Shown here one piece after another: positions 12,616-26,690 of a stretch of DNA of 64,000 bases (positions within the stretch are counted from its first letter, which is position 1; the number at the start of each line of letters is the position of its first letter). The translations under genes and the position numbers were made by a program. The notes beneath the pieces were generated by a model. The model had not been told where the DNA came from, ran no database searches, and was given only the letters and a program-made list of their open reading frames with translations. Source of the DNA: Plasmodium malariae (Eukaryota > Apicomplexa > Aconoidasida > Haemosporida > Plasmodiidae); contig NC_041787.1 of the NCBI RefSeq assembly GCF_900090045.1, positions 2,601,001-2,665,000 of the forward strand, in the 5' to 3' direction.

Positions 12616-15130
12616 AATGAACAATGTGTAATGAATATCTTTTTATAAAGAATATAATATGAAATAATATCTATAACATTTTTAGTGTTATACTTGCTAA
12701 AAATACACATAATCCCTAAAATATTGTAAATATACATGAGTATATCAGGTTACTTTTAGAAACAATAATAAAAATTTGTGTTCATTTTTTGGTGAGTTTG
12801 AAAGTTTTAACATTTTAGACTTTGTATTTTAGTGTTTTATTTAGTATTAATTAAAAACATTTAGTATTACATAAATATGTATTTTTACACATAAGTAGGT
12901 GTGTATGAATAATATATATTGGGCTATAAAATGAATAAATGATAGAATAGTTCGCATAATTTTATAGAACTCAATAACTTACATTTTAACTAATAACTTT
13001 TATTCTCTTTTGTGTTATATGTTTTCTGAAAAGATTGTTTGTTAAGATAAAAAAAAAAAAAATGTATTATTAGTTTTAAATTAATAATGAATGTGTCTTT
13101 TTTTAATTTTAATATAAATACCCTAGCATATTATGTTGGTTCGATACGTACATATATATATATATATTATATTTTTGCTTTAAGTGGACTTAATATTTAT
13201 TGTACAAAATTAGTTTTATCAGTTATGGGTTATAAAATATATGTGTATAGTAAAAATTTTTTAACTTCTTTTTCATGGTATAAAAGAGAACGTATATATA
13301 TATATATATATATATAATAAAATAATATATTCATAAAAGGATATTGATAAATGTTTAATAACTTCAGAATTTTAAATTTTAACAAAAAGATAACGAGAAA
13401 AAGTTATTAGATATATTATTATTGTGCAAAACTATGGAGTTAATTCAATTTTTCTGTATTAGTTAAATATATGTAGTATTAAAAATTTATGGATGAATAC
13501 GATATATATAGTTCTTACGTTTATATGTCAATGATATATTAAATTAATGAACTAAATCTAGTGGTATATTAATGGATAGTATACAAAAATGTTATTTTTG
13601 TTTTTTCGTTATAACCATCATCTAAAAGTATTTATATTTCTTCAAAATACTAAATAATCTTTAGGGATAATAAAAATAAATATATTTTTTCTGCAATCTT
13701 ATGACAATATGTATTTATTTACGTATTTTCACTATTTATGGTTGTTTTCTATAAATATATTAAAAATAATTTTAACATTATTTTAAGCAAAAAACAATTA
13801 ATATAGTTTATATTGTTAATTACAAATTTTTTTTTAAGCTAATATTTTAAATAAAAGGAAATAAGAAAATTTTTTTTTTTAATATATAATTCATAAATTT
13901 AGGCTCACGATTTAGACTTACATTACAACCTATTTATAAAGAATAGTGCATATTTATTAGTATAATTTTAGTTTTAGTAGAAATTGTATGTATAATATTA
14001 CTAATATTATGAACTAGTAAACTTCTCCAAAAATCATGTGAACACGTACATTGATTGTTTTATTATAACACTTACAAAAATGTTAATTTAATTATATTTT
14101 TTAAAAATTACTTAAATATCTATAAAAAGGTAAACTAATAAACAAATATAAGCATTCTTATTCTTTATCTATTTATAAAAAAACATTATACAATAAAAAT
14201 TATTTTAATTTTTATATATTTTAACAATAACTGCACTATATACTATTCGTTTTTTATTACATTCCTTTTTAAAATTTATATTTATTCAAAAATAAAATAT
14301 AATAAATAAATTTAAAAACATTTTATTAGAAAATAATATTATATATTATACTTATAAATCACAACGTTCAAAATATATATCACAAGAATAAAGTATTATG
14401 CTTTATTTACATATAAAATAAATATATACTTGTGGATTATGTAGTATTTTATATATGAAATTTTTAAAATATTTAATATATGGTGGAATATTGCACATCG
14501 TTTAAAAAATATAAAAGTAATTGTGCAAGTTATTGCTTTTTTCATTTATTATAACTCTTATTATAATGTTGTATAATTAACATCATTTATAAATAATAAT
14601 TATTTAAAAAAAAAAAAAAATGTTTGAAATATTATAATTATTAATAGGTAAACTTCATTAAAATTAGTTATTATCAACTTTATATATAGGAAAATATATT
14701 ATCTATATTCTATACGATATATACGCAGAATTCTAGATTCTATAATAAATTGAATATTAAGAAGTAATATATTGTTTTTTATTTTTATAAAGGTTAAAAA
14801 AATATATAATATATATAGTGTAATATGTTAAAATGTATATTTTTAGTATATATGAATGATTTCAATTTACTTTATTTTAATAATAATTAGTTTTTTTTTT
14901 AAAAAAAGATTAAGATATAAATTATGTAATGCATTTATAATGTTATCTTACTTTGCTAATGTTATGAAATATAATATAGTTAAATATAATACATAAAATT
15001 ATTATGAAAAAATAAAAAATATTAAAAATTAAATTTTAAAATAAATATAGCTTTTTTTTATCACTAGAAGTATATTTTATCTTTACAGTTTTTTCGTATA
15101 TAACATATCAGATTATTAAAAATTTAAATC
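12616..15130. other. intergenic between fam-m remnant and fam-m
   Basis: Starts with a typical fam 3' flank. A 76-codon open frame at 13087-13317 ends in a run of Tyr/Ile codons made by a TA microsatellite (about 13290-13316) and is not believed. The stretch 13850-14040 resembles 17260-17450; each lies about 1.27 kb before a fam start codon. No gene seen. Confidence 0.55.
14697..14733 (+). promoter_or_regulatory. conserved pyrimidine-rich element upstream of fam-m
   Basis: TATTATCTATATTCTATACG-like stretch about 434 bp upstream of the ATG at 15131, preceded by the AGTTATTATCAACTT block that also precedes the element near 32.28 kb. It is part of the set seen before most fam genes; a promoter or UTR role is inferred. 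Confidence 0.5.
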
Positions 15131-16008
15131 ATGGAACAAAGAATTAAGTTACTTTTTTTTATTAAGTTTTCAAAGTTTATGCTTTTAATATGGATATGTC
15201 ATTTTTACAATGATATAGTACGATAGAATTATTATAGTACATTTCGCTTATACATATTTTCTCGGTTTTGAATATAATAATATATTTTTTTTAAATTATA
15301 TTTTTATTCTATTAAAAATATAATATTAACATTTTTTTATTTTTTTAGAGCTCCTTTAACAATATTTTGGAAGATAATTTAAATCTTATTAGAAAATTAG
15401 AAATAAGAAATTACCGATTACTAGCAAAATATAAAAAGAAAAAGGATTTAAATATTGTATCGTTAAAGGAAGATATAGCAGACAACAGAGAGTGCGAGAA
15501 AAAAGCAATATATAATAATGAAAATGTGTTCATAAAAAAAAAGAAACAGTCTAATAGATGCCCATTAAATAAGGCGCAATACTACACAGAATTTGTGGAT
15601 TATAATAATGGAATTTTTGATGGAAAATATTTTCATTTTGAAAAGAAATGGATTAAGAAAAAAGATTATGATTCTTTTCTTGAAAAAAAAAGGAGAATGA
15701 GAGATATAAAATTAAAAAAAATCAAATTTAGAAGTTACGGATTTGGAGTTTTCATATTTTTTCTTTTTTTCTTGTTTGGAATAGGATTACCCATATTATA
15801 TGGATTAAATTATTTGGAAAAAGTGTTATCACCTTTGGATAGTCTTCTACAATCAGATGGAGGGGACGCAAAAATGTATTCTTTTCTAATACTATTTGGA
15901 ATAGTTATCATTATATTATCTGTAATAATTTTAGTATCAATTCCTAAAATCTTAAGAAATAATGAAAAATATAAAAAAATTAAGTATATGACAGAGCGAA
16001 ATGAATAA
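15131..16008 (+). CDS. fam-m protein, two exons, intact
   Basis: Exon 1 is 15131-15217 (29 codons, MEQRIKLLFFIK then a hydrophobic run ending WICHFYNDI). The intron is 15218-15348, with a GTACGATA donor and a TTTTTTAG acceptor. Exon 2 is 15349-16008. The total is about 248 residues. The RLLAK motif starts at residue 52. Family blocks follow: KAQYYTEFVDYNNG, DGKYFHFEKKW and KKKDYDSF. TM1 is VFIFFLFFLFGIGLPIL, the loop is about 30 residues, and TM2 is LILFGIVIIILSVIILVSI, followed by ILRNNEKYKKIKYMTERNE. Unlike the three fam-l to fam-m doublets, here the fam-m copy lies upstream of its neighbour, with a frameshifted fam-l starting 3.43 kb downstream. Its TM1 region is nearly the same as that of the broken copy at 50353. 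Confidence 0.88.
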
Positions 16009-18562
16009 TTTTGACTATATAGTTTTTTACAAGCTGCTTATAAATACGATGTAATTTCTATGATATTTTTAGTGGTATATACATAATAAACGTAATTTTA
16101 ATCTTTATAAAATGATAAATACTCGTGTGTACATATAGGATATATTATGTATCATAGCAAAAAATTATATTCTTCATTTTGTTGTAAATTAGGATGTACG
16201 ATTTGTTTACAGTATACTTCTTAATTTATTAATTAATTTATAATAAATACATATAACATAATATATATATTTGTGTATTTATATTAATTTTCATGAAAAA
16301 TACATATATATGCTTTAAAATAAATAAGTATTATCAAAATACATACATTTTTATTGAATTCTTGTGATAACAATATTTTAAATAATAAGTGCTACTATAT
16401 ATCTTATAACCCATTCTCGTCTAGAACCGTCAATTGTTCTGGTTATTAACAAAAAGTGGTATAATCTTTAGTTAGTACAAATTTTACTTTTTTTATATTT
16501 TATGAAATGAATGATATATATTTATTGATACTGATATGTATATATATATTTTTTGTTTAATTTACAGAAAAAATTAATATTTATTTTATATGATAAATTA
16601 CATGTAAAATATTTTATATAAAGTACAATTTGTAAATTTCTATCTCACAGTATATATTAATATTATTTGAATCACATAAACGTGAAATAATAAATATATA
16701 ATGAAAAAACATTCTTTGTAAATTTCGATTATTTATAATTGTTTAGTAAAACTGTGATTCCATATCATATTAAATAAAGTTTTATAAAAAATTGTCATTT
16801 TATTATTGTGCTTAATTCTAGTGTTAATCAAATTTTGAAGATATTAATTGAATGTATATTAAATTGATAATCTATAAATAAAGGCATTATGTTGTTTTTA
16901 TTTTTTATGCAATTCAATAATTTAATTAATTAGTAAATTTTAATAATATATTAATTTATATTATGTACAAATTCTTTTGTCTATCTGCGATAGAATAGTA
17001 TTTCTAAAAATTTATTATATATCTGTAATAATCTAAATTATCATAAAAAGTAATAAAAGTAAATATATATTTTTTTTATAATAATTTCTTCATATATATG
17101 AATTTATTTATATATTTATGCTACATTAAAGTGTATATAAATATATAAGTAATTATTTAATATTAATTTAAGAATATATATTAATTAATATTATATATAT
17201 TGACCAATAACAACTCTTTCTTATTTATACTGCTAATTTATTAAATAAAATAAAACTAAAAAAATAAGAATTTTTTTTTTTACACAATTTATAAATACAA
17301 ATGTAGGTTTTAGGTTAGAGTTCGAAAGATAGTATTAAGGTTATTTCTAAGGATTAGTAATATCTTATTAGGGAATTTTTAGTTTTAGTATAAATAGTAT
17401 ATATGTTATTATTAATATTGAGTATTTCATTGGTGTTATAGCATATAAGGTGACAAATACTTTTATTATTTTTTTATTGCACTTTCGTATTTTTTATTTA
17501 ATTTTATTTTATAGATATTACTTTCATTTGCATAATATAATAAAGAAATAAGAAAAAAATATATGCGTTTTTATTAATGAACACATGAAAAAAATAAAAT
17601 ATTGAACCATGGATATCACAATAATAGTAGGTATAAGTATTAATATATATACTTTTTTTTTACTTTATTATATAGCATTAATATTTCTTCTAAAAATATA
17701 TATATTTGAAAAAAGGAATACATAATAAGTACAAGGATATAATAACAATTCGTTTACAAGCAATATGAATTAAACGTAATTTAAAATTGTATTTTACAAA
17801 GATTGTTATAAAAAAAATAATAAATTATCATTTATTTAACTTATAAATATATATTACATTATAGATTTTGTATAATCCAGAAAACTAGATTTTTTAAATA
17901 TATTATTGCTCATTAAAAATTTAAAGTGGTGTCATTAATATAATATAATATAAAATGTTATATGATGTATACTTCATTTAGCATTGCTATTATTAGATTA
18001 TTATGATAATTAATATTACATAACATTAATTTCAACTTCACAAAAATAGAATGTTCATAAAATTAGAATTATTATTATAAAAACATTGCTAAAATTAGTT
18101 ATTATCTCACTACAGGGAAAATGTATTACCTATATTCCCTACATTCTATATTCTACTTAAACTATGTATTCGGATATAATCAGCAAACTTATATTTTTAT
18201 TTTAATTTATTCATAACGGAATAATAAAAAATTATTTAATTACTCTACTATATTAAATAAATATATTATATATTTTAAATATTTATATATGAATTAATAT
18301 TATTTTTTCTTAATAAAAATTAGTTTCTTAAAAGTAAAATAAACGTAGGAATTCTATCGTATATTCTTAAACATACTTTTCTTTGTGTCTACTCTTAAAA
18401 ATATTATATGTACCTTTTTTATTTAATGATTTTAAGAAACAATAAAGGATAATAGAAAAGCATATTAAATAAATAAAGAATTATTTTTTATTATTAAAAT
18501 AATATTATACTATTGTAAATTTATTATTTCCTAATTAAGTTACAGCATTAAAATTCTATATC
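16009..18562. other. intergenic between fam-m and fam-l
   Basis: A fam 3' flank, then AT-rich spacer. The stretch 17300-17340 contains GTAGGTTTTAGGTTAGAG, faintly like a decayed Plasmodium telomere repeat, inside a block shared with 13.9 kb. The upstream element of the next gene lies at 18124-18166. No gene seen. Confidence 0.55.
18124..18166 (+). promoter_or_regulatory. conserved pyrimidine-rich element upstream of fam-l
   Basis: TACCTATATTCCCTACATTC-like stretch about 438 bp before the ATG at 18563. It shows that the element is shared by fam-l as well as fam-m genes. Confidence 0.5.
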
Positions 18563-19539
18563 ATGGAAATTAAAATTATAATACTCTTACTTGTTAAAAT
18601 TTTTGCCTTTATCTTTTTACCTTGGAGATCATATTTTAACAATGATATGGTATGATAATTCTATTAGAAAATATTTGGTTTATTGCTATTTTTCAAGTTT
18701 TGTTTTTATTGATAAGTTATCTTGAAATAAAATTTTATAATCTTTAAATAACTAATGTTTACTTTGTTTTTTTAGATTTTGTTTAACAACTCTCTGAATG
18801 AGATGTGCATTTTTCGTAGAAAATTAGGTACAAGAGTTCGTCGATTACTTTCAAGATATAAACAGGATATGTATTCAAATATTTTAGGAATAAAGGATGA
18901 TTTACCGTATAATGGAGAAAATAACAAAAAAAGTGTGTATAGTAATGAAAATGACAAAAAAGTAAGAACGAAATCAACAAAGGGAAGTTCATTAAATAAA
19001 GCGGGAAATCATAAACAAGATAAGAACTATAATTCATGTATTTTCGAAACTAAAAAATATTCCCGTTTTGAAAAAAAAATATTCAAAGAACTTGACTATG
19101 AGGATTTTCTTAAAAAAAACAGGACAATTAGTGATAAATTGTACAAAAAAATTATACTTAAAAAATATGGATTACGACTTTCATTCCTTTATTATTGTTT
19201 TTGTTATTATTCTTATCGCTCATTTTAGATTTATCTGGAGAATTTGGACTTCAAAATATGTTGCGTAAGGTATTAAATATTTCGGGAGCTAAAGATTGGA
19301 TGGAAAATCTTGGGCATAATTTTAGTAAGTCTATAGGGAATTCTTGGGCTACATACTTAAAACAATTTTTTACACCTGCGTTTGGGAGCTATAACAAACC
19401 CAGCGTATTTTCTAATTTATTTGGTACTGTAATTTATTTCGTACCTTTCATTATAATGGGTGTCACAATTATATCATGGATTATTTTTTATCATAAAAAG
19501 GTTAAGAAATATGAAAAAATTAAGTTTAGAAAAATGTAA
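18563..19539 (+). pseudogene. fam-l gene with one frameshift at TM1
   Basis: Exon 1 is 18563-18649 (29 codons, MEIKIIILLLVKIFAFIFLP). The intron is 18650-18775 (GTATGATA...TTTTTAG), and exon 2 is 18776-19539. At residue 52 the motif reads RLLSR instead of RLLAK. The fam-l block is intact (CIFETKKYSRFEKKIFKELD, then a YEDFLKKNRTISDK-like run). At about 19181-19186, inside TM1, one base is missing compared with the other copies. The remainder is open in the next frame through the loop (GAKDWMENLG...), TM2 (YFVPFIIMGVTIISWIIF) and YHKKVKKYEKIKFRKM. Everything else is well preserved, so it is either a very young pseudogene or a one-base assembly error. With the frame kept, the length would be about 283 residues, normal for fam-l. 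Confidence 0.85.
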
Positions 19540-21400
19540 AATGTAGAGTAAGGAATATGCTTTCTTTTAAAATAAGTTTTTAATAATAAATATTATCTGT
19601 AATATCTTTAGTGATTTCCTAATAAAAATAACTACAATTGCATAAATTTTATAAATATTCACATACGCGGCCTTCATTATACATAAGTAAAATACGTTTT
19701 TCGTTTATTAGTATATTTCAAATTTTTATTATTTTTCAATTCGTATTATAAAGAATTTGTTCATATTAATAAAATGTATTTGTCACAATTATATTTATTT
19801 TTTATTTAAATATATTTTTATAAAAATAATATACATGTACATTAAAATTAATATATAATTCAACAACTATTATATTTTATAGAATTCTTGTAATAATTTA
19901 CATTTCATATAAAATGCGTTGCTTTTTATTTTATATGTTATTCTAGTCCAAATGGTTATTTTATCATGTTACAAAGAATTTTTATTTTTAGATTTAAATT
20001 AGCAATATATGTGTATTGTTTTATATATAACAGAAGAATATAAATATATTTTATTGTGAAGATATGTATATATATATATCTATTACTAATTACAAAATGT
20101 AATATTAATCCTATAAAATATGCTTCATGAAAAATATATCATAAGGTATAATTATTGTAAAACCATTTTAATTTAATTTTAGTACTTTTTACATGATATA
20201 AATTTGAGGATATAAATATATATGATGAAAAAATATCTTTATTAAATGTTGATTATTTATATATATCATCCAGGTAATAGAGTGTGTAAGGTTATAATTA
20301 AAATGAATATTTAGTATCATTCATTATAAAATTTAAATTTGGTGTTAACTAAATTTATAAAAGCGAATTAAATAAATATTATATTCAAAATTTATAAATA
20401 AATAAAAGATATATAATTTTTATTTTTTACATTATCAAAATATTATATTAATAAATTAAATGTTTACATATATAAATAGACAGTATCTACAATTTTTTTT
20501 TTTTTTAATTGTAAAATTTTAAGTATGTATATATATATAGGTAAAAAGCTATGTAGTCATTAACAATATTGAAACAATATATGTTTTTCTGCATTAATAT
20601 AATAATGCGTATATATATTTATATATATATTTCCTATTTTCAATGTATACAAATATATTAAATAAGGAGTTAATATGTATTTTGAGATGTATATAAATAC
20701 GCATAATTTATATTGATAACTAATAATTCATTTATATTTATAATTCTACTTTTCTAAATAAAATTTAATTAAAATTTTTTTTTAATTTTATTTTAGTTAA
20801 TTTTTTGGTACATAACCTTGTTTTTTTAGTGATGTAAGTTTTAGTTAGTTCTATTAGTAAAATATTATATATTTTCTGTATCAGAGTTAATTAAGTATAA
20901 TGTATTTAATTTTAGAATAATAATGTTTTTCTCCTAATATTGGTAACTAATATTAATATATTAAATATACTTTTTTAGAGATTCTAACGAAAAATATGAG
21001 ATAATGTTAATATATATTATAGTTATTATATTTACAAAAAAAAAAAATAAAGAAGAATTATTCAGTTAATGATATAACATGTTGATATTTTTTTCTTTGG
21101 AAAAATATACTAAAGTGATATGAATTTTGAAACTTATATATGCAATCATTAATGAGTAATGAAAGTGAAAAAACAGCTAATAAGAATTTAATATAAAATA
21201 TTTGTGTTTTTTGTTATATAATATGAAGTATTACTATATATTATTAAAATATTTTCTTCTGTGGGTATTATATATATATGCATGTAAAATAAGTATATTA
21301 CGATATATATATATGCATATATTTTTTTTTTTTTTTGTTTTTTTAGTAATTTTTGAATAATTTTAAAATATTTATATGTGTATATGAATATTGAATATAA
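19540..21400. other. intergenic, fam-l 3' flank
   Basis: Non-coding, AT-rich, with many short TA runs. A 75-codon - strand open frame at 21188-21415 consists mostly of Tyr/Ile codons from TA repeats and is not believed. No gene seen. Confidence 0.6.
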
Positions 21401-23700
21401 ATTACATATGCACATATACTTGTAATAAGTTCTTCATATTCTCGATTTTTTGTTTTTATTGCAGATTTATACTTCTAACTTTTATCTCATTTTTTTGTTT
21501 CTACTTTTTTTGCATTTAATACTTGAAAAATTAAAATTAAAAATAAAATCTTATTAAATTTTAATGGAATTACAAGGTATAAAAATTATTATATTTAAGA
21601 AAAAGTAGAATTGGTGTTCTACTATTGTCATGAAGTCAATGAATCGTGGATATAATATAAACTGATATAATAACTGTTGTGATATATGTAGTTATAATTG
21701 TAAATTTTCTTTTATTTTGTACACATTGTGTGCTTTATTTCATTGTATCGATATGTATTCGTGGAGTTTATGTTCATAAATATTAATAAAAATAATAAAG
21801 TAGAATTTCGCGAATGAACATTATATGTATGTAAGAATTAAGAATACGATAAATATGAATAATACAAACTTTTTTTTCGATTACTTATATCTCTATGAAA
21901 ATCATTTATTCAACGAGAAAGTTACGCAGGAAAAAGAGAAGATGGAGAAGAAGAGAAACCAAACATAGCAAGGATGGACAGGAGAAATTCCAAAAAAAAA
22001 AAAAAAGAAAAAAAAAGAACAGTAAATCATATAAAATGTTATTTCTTATGAAACGAAATATGAATTTATAACTGCTAATTTTAAAACCATTATATTTTCC
22101 TTTTATTTATACGTTAAGACAACAGTTACAAAGATATTTTTCTAAAAATGAAGATGGATATGAACGTATGTGTTTAACGAATGAGTCAGAAAAAAAAGGA
22201 AGATAATTTAAATAAAATATTTTTCTAAATTATTTGTTTTTCCCTTTATTCTCATAAAAAGGAGAAAAACTGAGAAAATTAGCTTCTAATTATGTATTTG
22301 GAAATTAGGAATATAAGAAATGAAATCATATATATTAAAGAATTTATATTTGTTACACATGTTTCTAAAGCTAATACATATATACATGCATATGTATAAG
22401 TATATGTACATCCACATGAACATACATGTATCTCATAATGTGATGTATCAATTTACATATTTCCTCATATGTACCGTTCTATGTTTCATAAATGAATATA
22501 TACTTTTATACGTAGTTATGTACTTTGAATTATTCTTCCGCATAATTAAAAAAGTTCATTTAATCACTTTCTCTTCCACAGAGTGCATATGAAAGAATTA
22601 AAATAGAAAAAATAAAATGCATTTTATATTGCATGTTTTATATATTCAGCCTTATGACATTTTTTGAGGAATTTCTTTTTGTGACAATGTTTTGCTTATA
22701 TATAAGTACATTTTTTATATGTTGACTCCATCTGTAAAATATATTTATAGAGGCTCTAATGTGTACTTAAACTTTTAAAAAAAATATAACTAATAATACA
22801 TTTTTTATCGAAAGTTAATATTGCGTACATAAATAAATGAAATGGTTTGTGTATACAATTGTATGCATAATTGTATGGATACATAAGATTGTATTATTCA
22901 TGATTGAATGCGTATTTATACATATAGCACTTATGAATATATATATTTTTTTTTGTACTATCTTTCTTTGGATGTTTTAGCTTGTTTACATTTTTAAGTT
23001 GTAAGCGTATGCATATACTTATATATGTACATATAAACATTTGTATGCTGGAAATTTATTTACGTATTTTTTCTCACATTACCCCTTATGCTCTCCTGAT
23101 GTACATGGACTCATGTAAGTGTTCATGCATATAAGATAGAATGAGACGAATGATAGTACTCTAATATATGACAAGGTAATATCACCAGAGTATGAAATTC
23201 ATTAAAAAGTATATTTCTCTTAATGTTGTTAACAAAAGGAAGCATAAAGTATATAGATGTTAAGGAAAAATAAAGGTGTTGTTGATTAAATTAATTAGTT
23301 GTATAGATAATTCGTTTAACAATAGCTCTATTTTATAATAAGTCACATTTGTAAATTTACATGTGATTACTTTTATTAAAGGTTATTATAAAGGTTTTTA
23401 ATTAACATAATTGTTATAAGCATTCAGAAAGAACCAATTTAAAAGTAAAAATGCTAAAAGTAAAAAATGGAAAGGTACAAATTATTAGTTTTTTAAAGTT
23501 CTATGAAAACAATTTACATATACATAAATGCATAGGATGGTCTTACGAGTGGATGCATGTGCTTATAATATGCATCACATTTAAACACGTATATAAGGAT
23601 GAACACAGAAGTAATAATAAAAAATATTGTACAAGCAAATTACTTATACATTTATAAATATAATGAATTTATTAATTTGATACTAAAAAAAAATCAATTT
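21401..23700. other. spacer of visibly higher complexity and G+C
   Basis: This stretch differs by eye from the flanking spacer. It has more C and G, mixed-sequence runs such as CTCCTGATGTACATGGACTC near 23095, repeated CATATATGTACATATA-like palindromic strings, and a polypurine tract near 21915-22020. Small open frames (22320-22592, 23451-23657) have no recognisable domain and are rich in His, Tyr, Met and Ile. I cannot tell whether it is a long-dead gene, an untranslated RNA or a conserved subtelomeric spacer. Confidence 0.4.
21895..22071 (+). other. small very basic open frame in a polypurine tract
   Basis: ATG at 21895 opens 58 codons (stop at 22069-22071) whose product is extremely basic: RKLRRKKRRWRRRE, then KHSKDGQEKFQ, a lysine run of more than ten residues with one Arg, and a short mixed tail. 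It coincides with about 100 bp of almost pure purine on the + strand. No intron signals or family signature were seen. It is more likely a by-product of the polypurine tract than a gene. Confidence 0.25.
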
Positions 23701-26690
23701 TAACTATAGTTATTGTTTTTTTTTTTTTTTTTTAAAACATCTCATTAGTTTAATATAAATAAATTTATTGGTAATAAGAAAAGATTAAGTACGTTTTGAA
23801 ACAAAAAAATTAATTAGAATAAATAGATGTCAGAAAGCTCTTTAGAAGAATGAAATACATATAGATATAAATTAGAATTACCCTTATTTCAGTGATTACA
23901 TTATCAAATATATGTTTGCGCGAACATATCTCAGAGAATTTATAGTTGTAATAGTATTGTAGGAGAGGTATATTCTACAATAAAAATTATTACTGAATGA
24001 AACAATAAGAGATTAATAATTTCATTGAAAATATATATAAATGACATTAATTTATATTTAAATAAAATATTGAAATTAAAAAAGTCATATTTGTCATTAT
24101 TACTACATCGTTAGTAATATCTCTAATTAGAAGAAACATAAATTAATTATATGAAAGTAATATTTGTGATAAATTATTATTACAAATTACATTAAATCTA
24201 CATGAAGTCAATAAGAATTAAAGGACTAATATTAATATTAATACATATATATGAGAACTCATATATGTACATTTATAAAATTAATATTTATATTTAATAA
24301 TACCATTGATTAATGTCGTGTACAATTACTAAGTAACTAATTAGATATTTCAAATAAAAAGGAAGTTATTTATTGATAATTCTTTCATTTTTATGAATGC
24401 AGCTAATTATTTAATTTAATTGGACGTTAATATAATTAATTAATATAACATGCATAAAGTAATTAAAAAACAAAATACGAAAGCTGCTAAAAAATATCAA
24501 CTGAATTAGTTATAAGAAAGCATAGAAAATAATAATTAAAAAAATGCTTATTATATTCATGTAATTTTTATAATTATATAATTTTCATAATAGGAAGTTT
24601 TAATTATTAAGTTGTGTTATACTTTTTTACATCAATACAAATTTGTAAATTTTGACACGTTGTTATCCAAATGAAAGTATCATATAAATGTCTTTAACCA
24701 AGTATTTTGACAAATATATATATATTTAAATATATAAATTTATATAGTGCATATATTTACAAAAACACAAAATAAAATAATAATTATGTTATTGTTCTAT
24801 AATGGTCAAGGGTAATGTATATTATGTAGCATATGTAAATTCAAGGATATTTTATATTTATTTTTAATTAATTATGTTTAACTTGTTTACATATACAAAT
24901 TAGCATCTATTATTATATAATAAACATAATATATTTTTGATATTACATTTTTATAATTATCTACGTTTATTCTATTAAACAAACGGTATGAAATATAAAT
25001 AGTTATGCTTTTATAGATATATTTCATTAAAAGCCCAATTTAATATATTTGAGTATGCCACATAGTAGTTTTAATATATTATGTTATTTTAAGTAATATT
25101 TATTTATATGCCAACAAAAATTATGTACATTACAATATCGACCACACAAGTGTTAAAAGGGAATATAATGTGTCGAAAGTTTTTTTAAATTTTATTATAT
25201 GTTATAATATATATTATCTCTTTCTATTTCTTGATTATATTATTTTCCGTTGTAAATAATTTTATTTGATATAACTTGTTTATTATAATTTTCCCTTTAT
25301 TAATCATAATTACTAAAACATATTTCTTATTACATATAATTGTACATCATTCTTATGTTTTTTTAATATTACTATTTCTCTATATATTATAAATTAACGT
25401 ATATTTTGGCCAAGAAAAAAAAATAATATTAAATAATTAATAAATTTTATAAATTTTATTTTAGTTATAATAAATAAAATACTTGTTTTTTAATTATATA
25501 GAAATTATTGTATTCTATTTATAATAATAATATAAAAATTGTATAAAATTGCTAAATTGGATAAAGTTCTTTAAGATATTATAATTTTTTATTTGAATTA
25601 AATTCTAGAATATTCTTTTAAAATTATCCTGCTACAAATATTTTACATGTTGTATATATATGGTACATATTAGATTATAATTTTAGCTATAAAAAAAAAC
25701 ATTTTTTATATTTCCTTTCCACCTTATGGATACTTTTTTATCTTATACAATAATTTGTATTTTTCTTTTGTAAAATAGTGTTTAAAAAGTACGATATGCA
25801 TAAATAATTAAGCTCATTATATGGAATTCCTTTAAAAATATAATAACTATATTTCTAATATATTCTAATATTCTCATTCTCAACGAATATGTAATTTTTG
25901 TATGATAATTATAAAATAAAATTTTTGTGTATCAGAAAGTACATTTTATAATTTTTCTGAAAAGTATTAATAACAAAAATTTAGATCTATTCTGTCACGT
26001 TATTAAAATATGTATGTTTTTTGATCATTCATTAAGAAAATTAGTTTTCTGAAATATCATTTTATTGCTTCTTTTATTAATAATAAATTTATTGGAAATA
26101 TATAAAAAAATATTTTTTAAATTATCTTAGTTTTTTATATCTTGTACACTATTCATGGAATTTTCTAATTTTTTAAAAAATAAAATAACTATGGAAATTA
26201 CTATACGCTTATGTTACTAACTTGTGAATATAATGTAGTATTTTTAACAAAATTGATATATTTTAAAAATAAATAAATCCATATTTAATGGAAAAAATTA
26301 ATATTTTATATTAGTAAAATTACTCAGATTTATCTTTTTTAATTTGATGCTTCCATATTTAACTAGTTAGTTATAATAATTTAGCATAAATTTTACTTTA
26401 TATTTTTGCTTCTGCATATTGTATGCTCAAATATACACCTGTAAGATAATTAGTATTATGAGTAAAGAACTTTATCACCTTATAAATAATAAAAATATAT
26501 TCCTTTCTTTGTAATAAATCTTTTATAATCTTTTACATAATTAGAACAGTGGAAATGGATTATTAGTTTCAATAACTGTTATAATATTTTCAGAATATTA
26601 AAAAGGAAGAGATAATATATAATTAAAGTTATGTTACAATATAATGTATATGATAATTCTTAATACAAAGAAGTAATGTTGAATTAAAAG
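23701..26690. other. long intergenic stretch, no gene seen
   Basis: About 3 kb of AT-rich sequence without open frames or family similarity that I can support on either strand. It does not carry the fam upstream element. Confidence 0.55.

Noticed and set aside
13135..13150. TTGGTTCGATACG resembling a tRNA T-arm
   Set aside because: No matching acceptor, D or anticodon arms can be folded around it.
13087..13317. 76-codon open frame on the + strand
   Set aside because: Its end is a Tyr/Ile string encoded by a TA microsatellite, it lies in a fam 3' flank, and nothing resembles a known family.
17305..17340. Telomere-like GGTTTTAGGTTAGAG text
   Set aside because: Only one or two imperfect units, no tandem array; may be chance or a very old relic.
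18772..19037. Open frames on the - strand opposite fam-l exon 2
   Set aside because: Antisense shadows of the fam-l coding sequence; the same happens at 29395-29616, 57472-57720, 61145-61345 and 61466-61693.
22320..22592. 90-codon open frame on the + strand
   Set aside because: His/Met/Tyr-rich text arises from CATATATGTA-type repeats; no motif or splice pattern.
23451..23657. 68-codon open frame on the + strand
   Set aside because: Composition is somewhat protein-like, but it is short, with no leader, motif or conserved partner; kept only as part of the unusual island.
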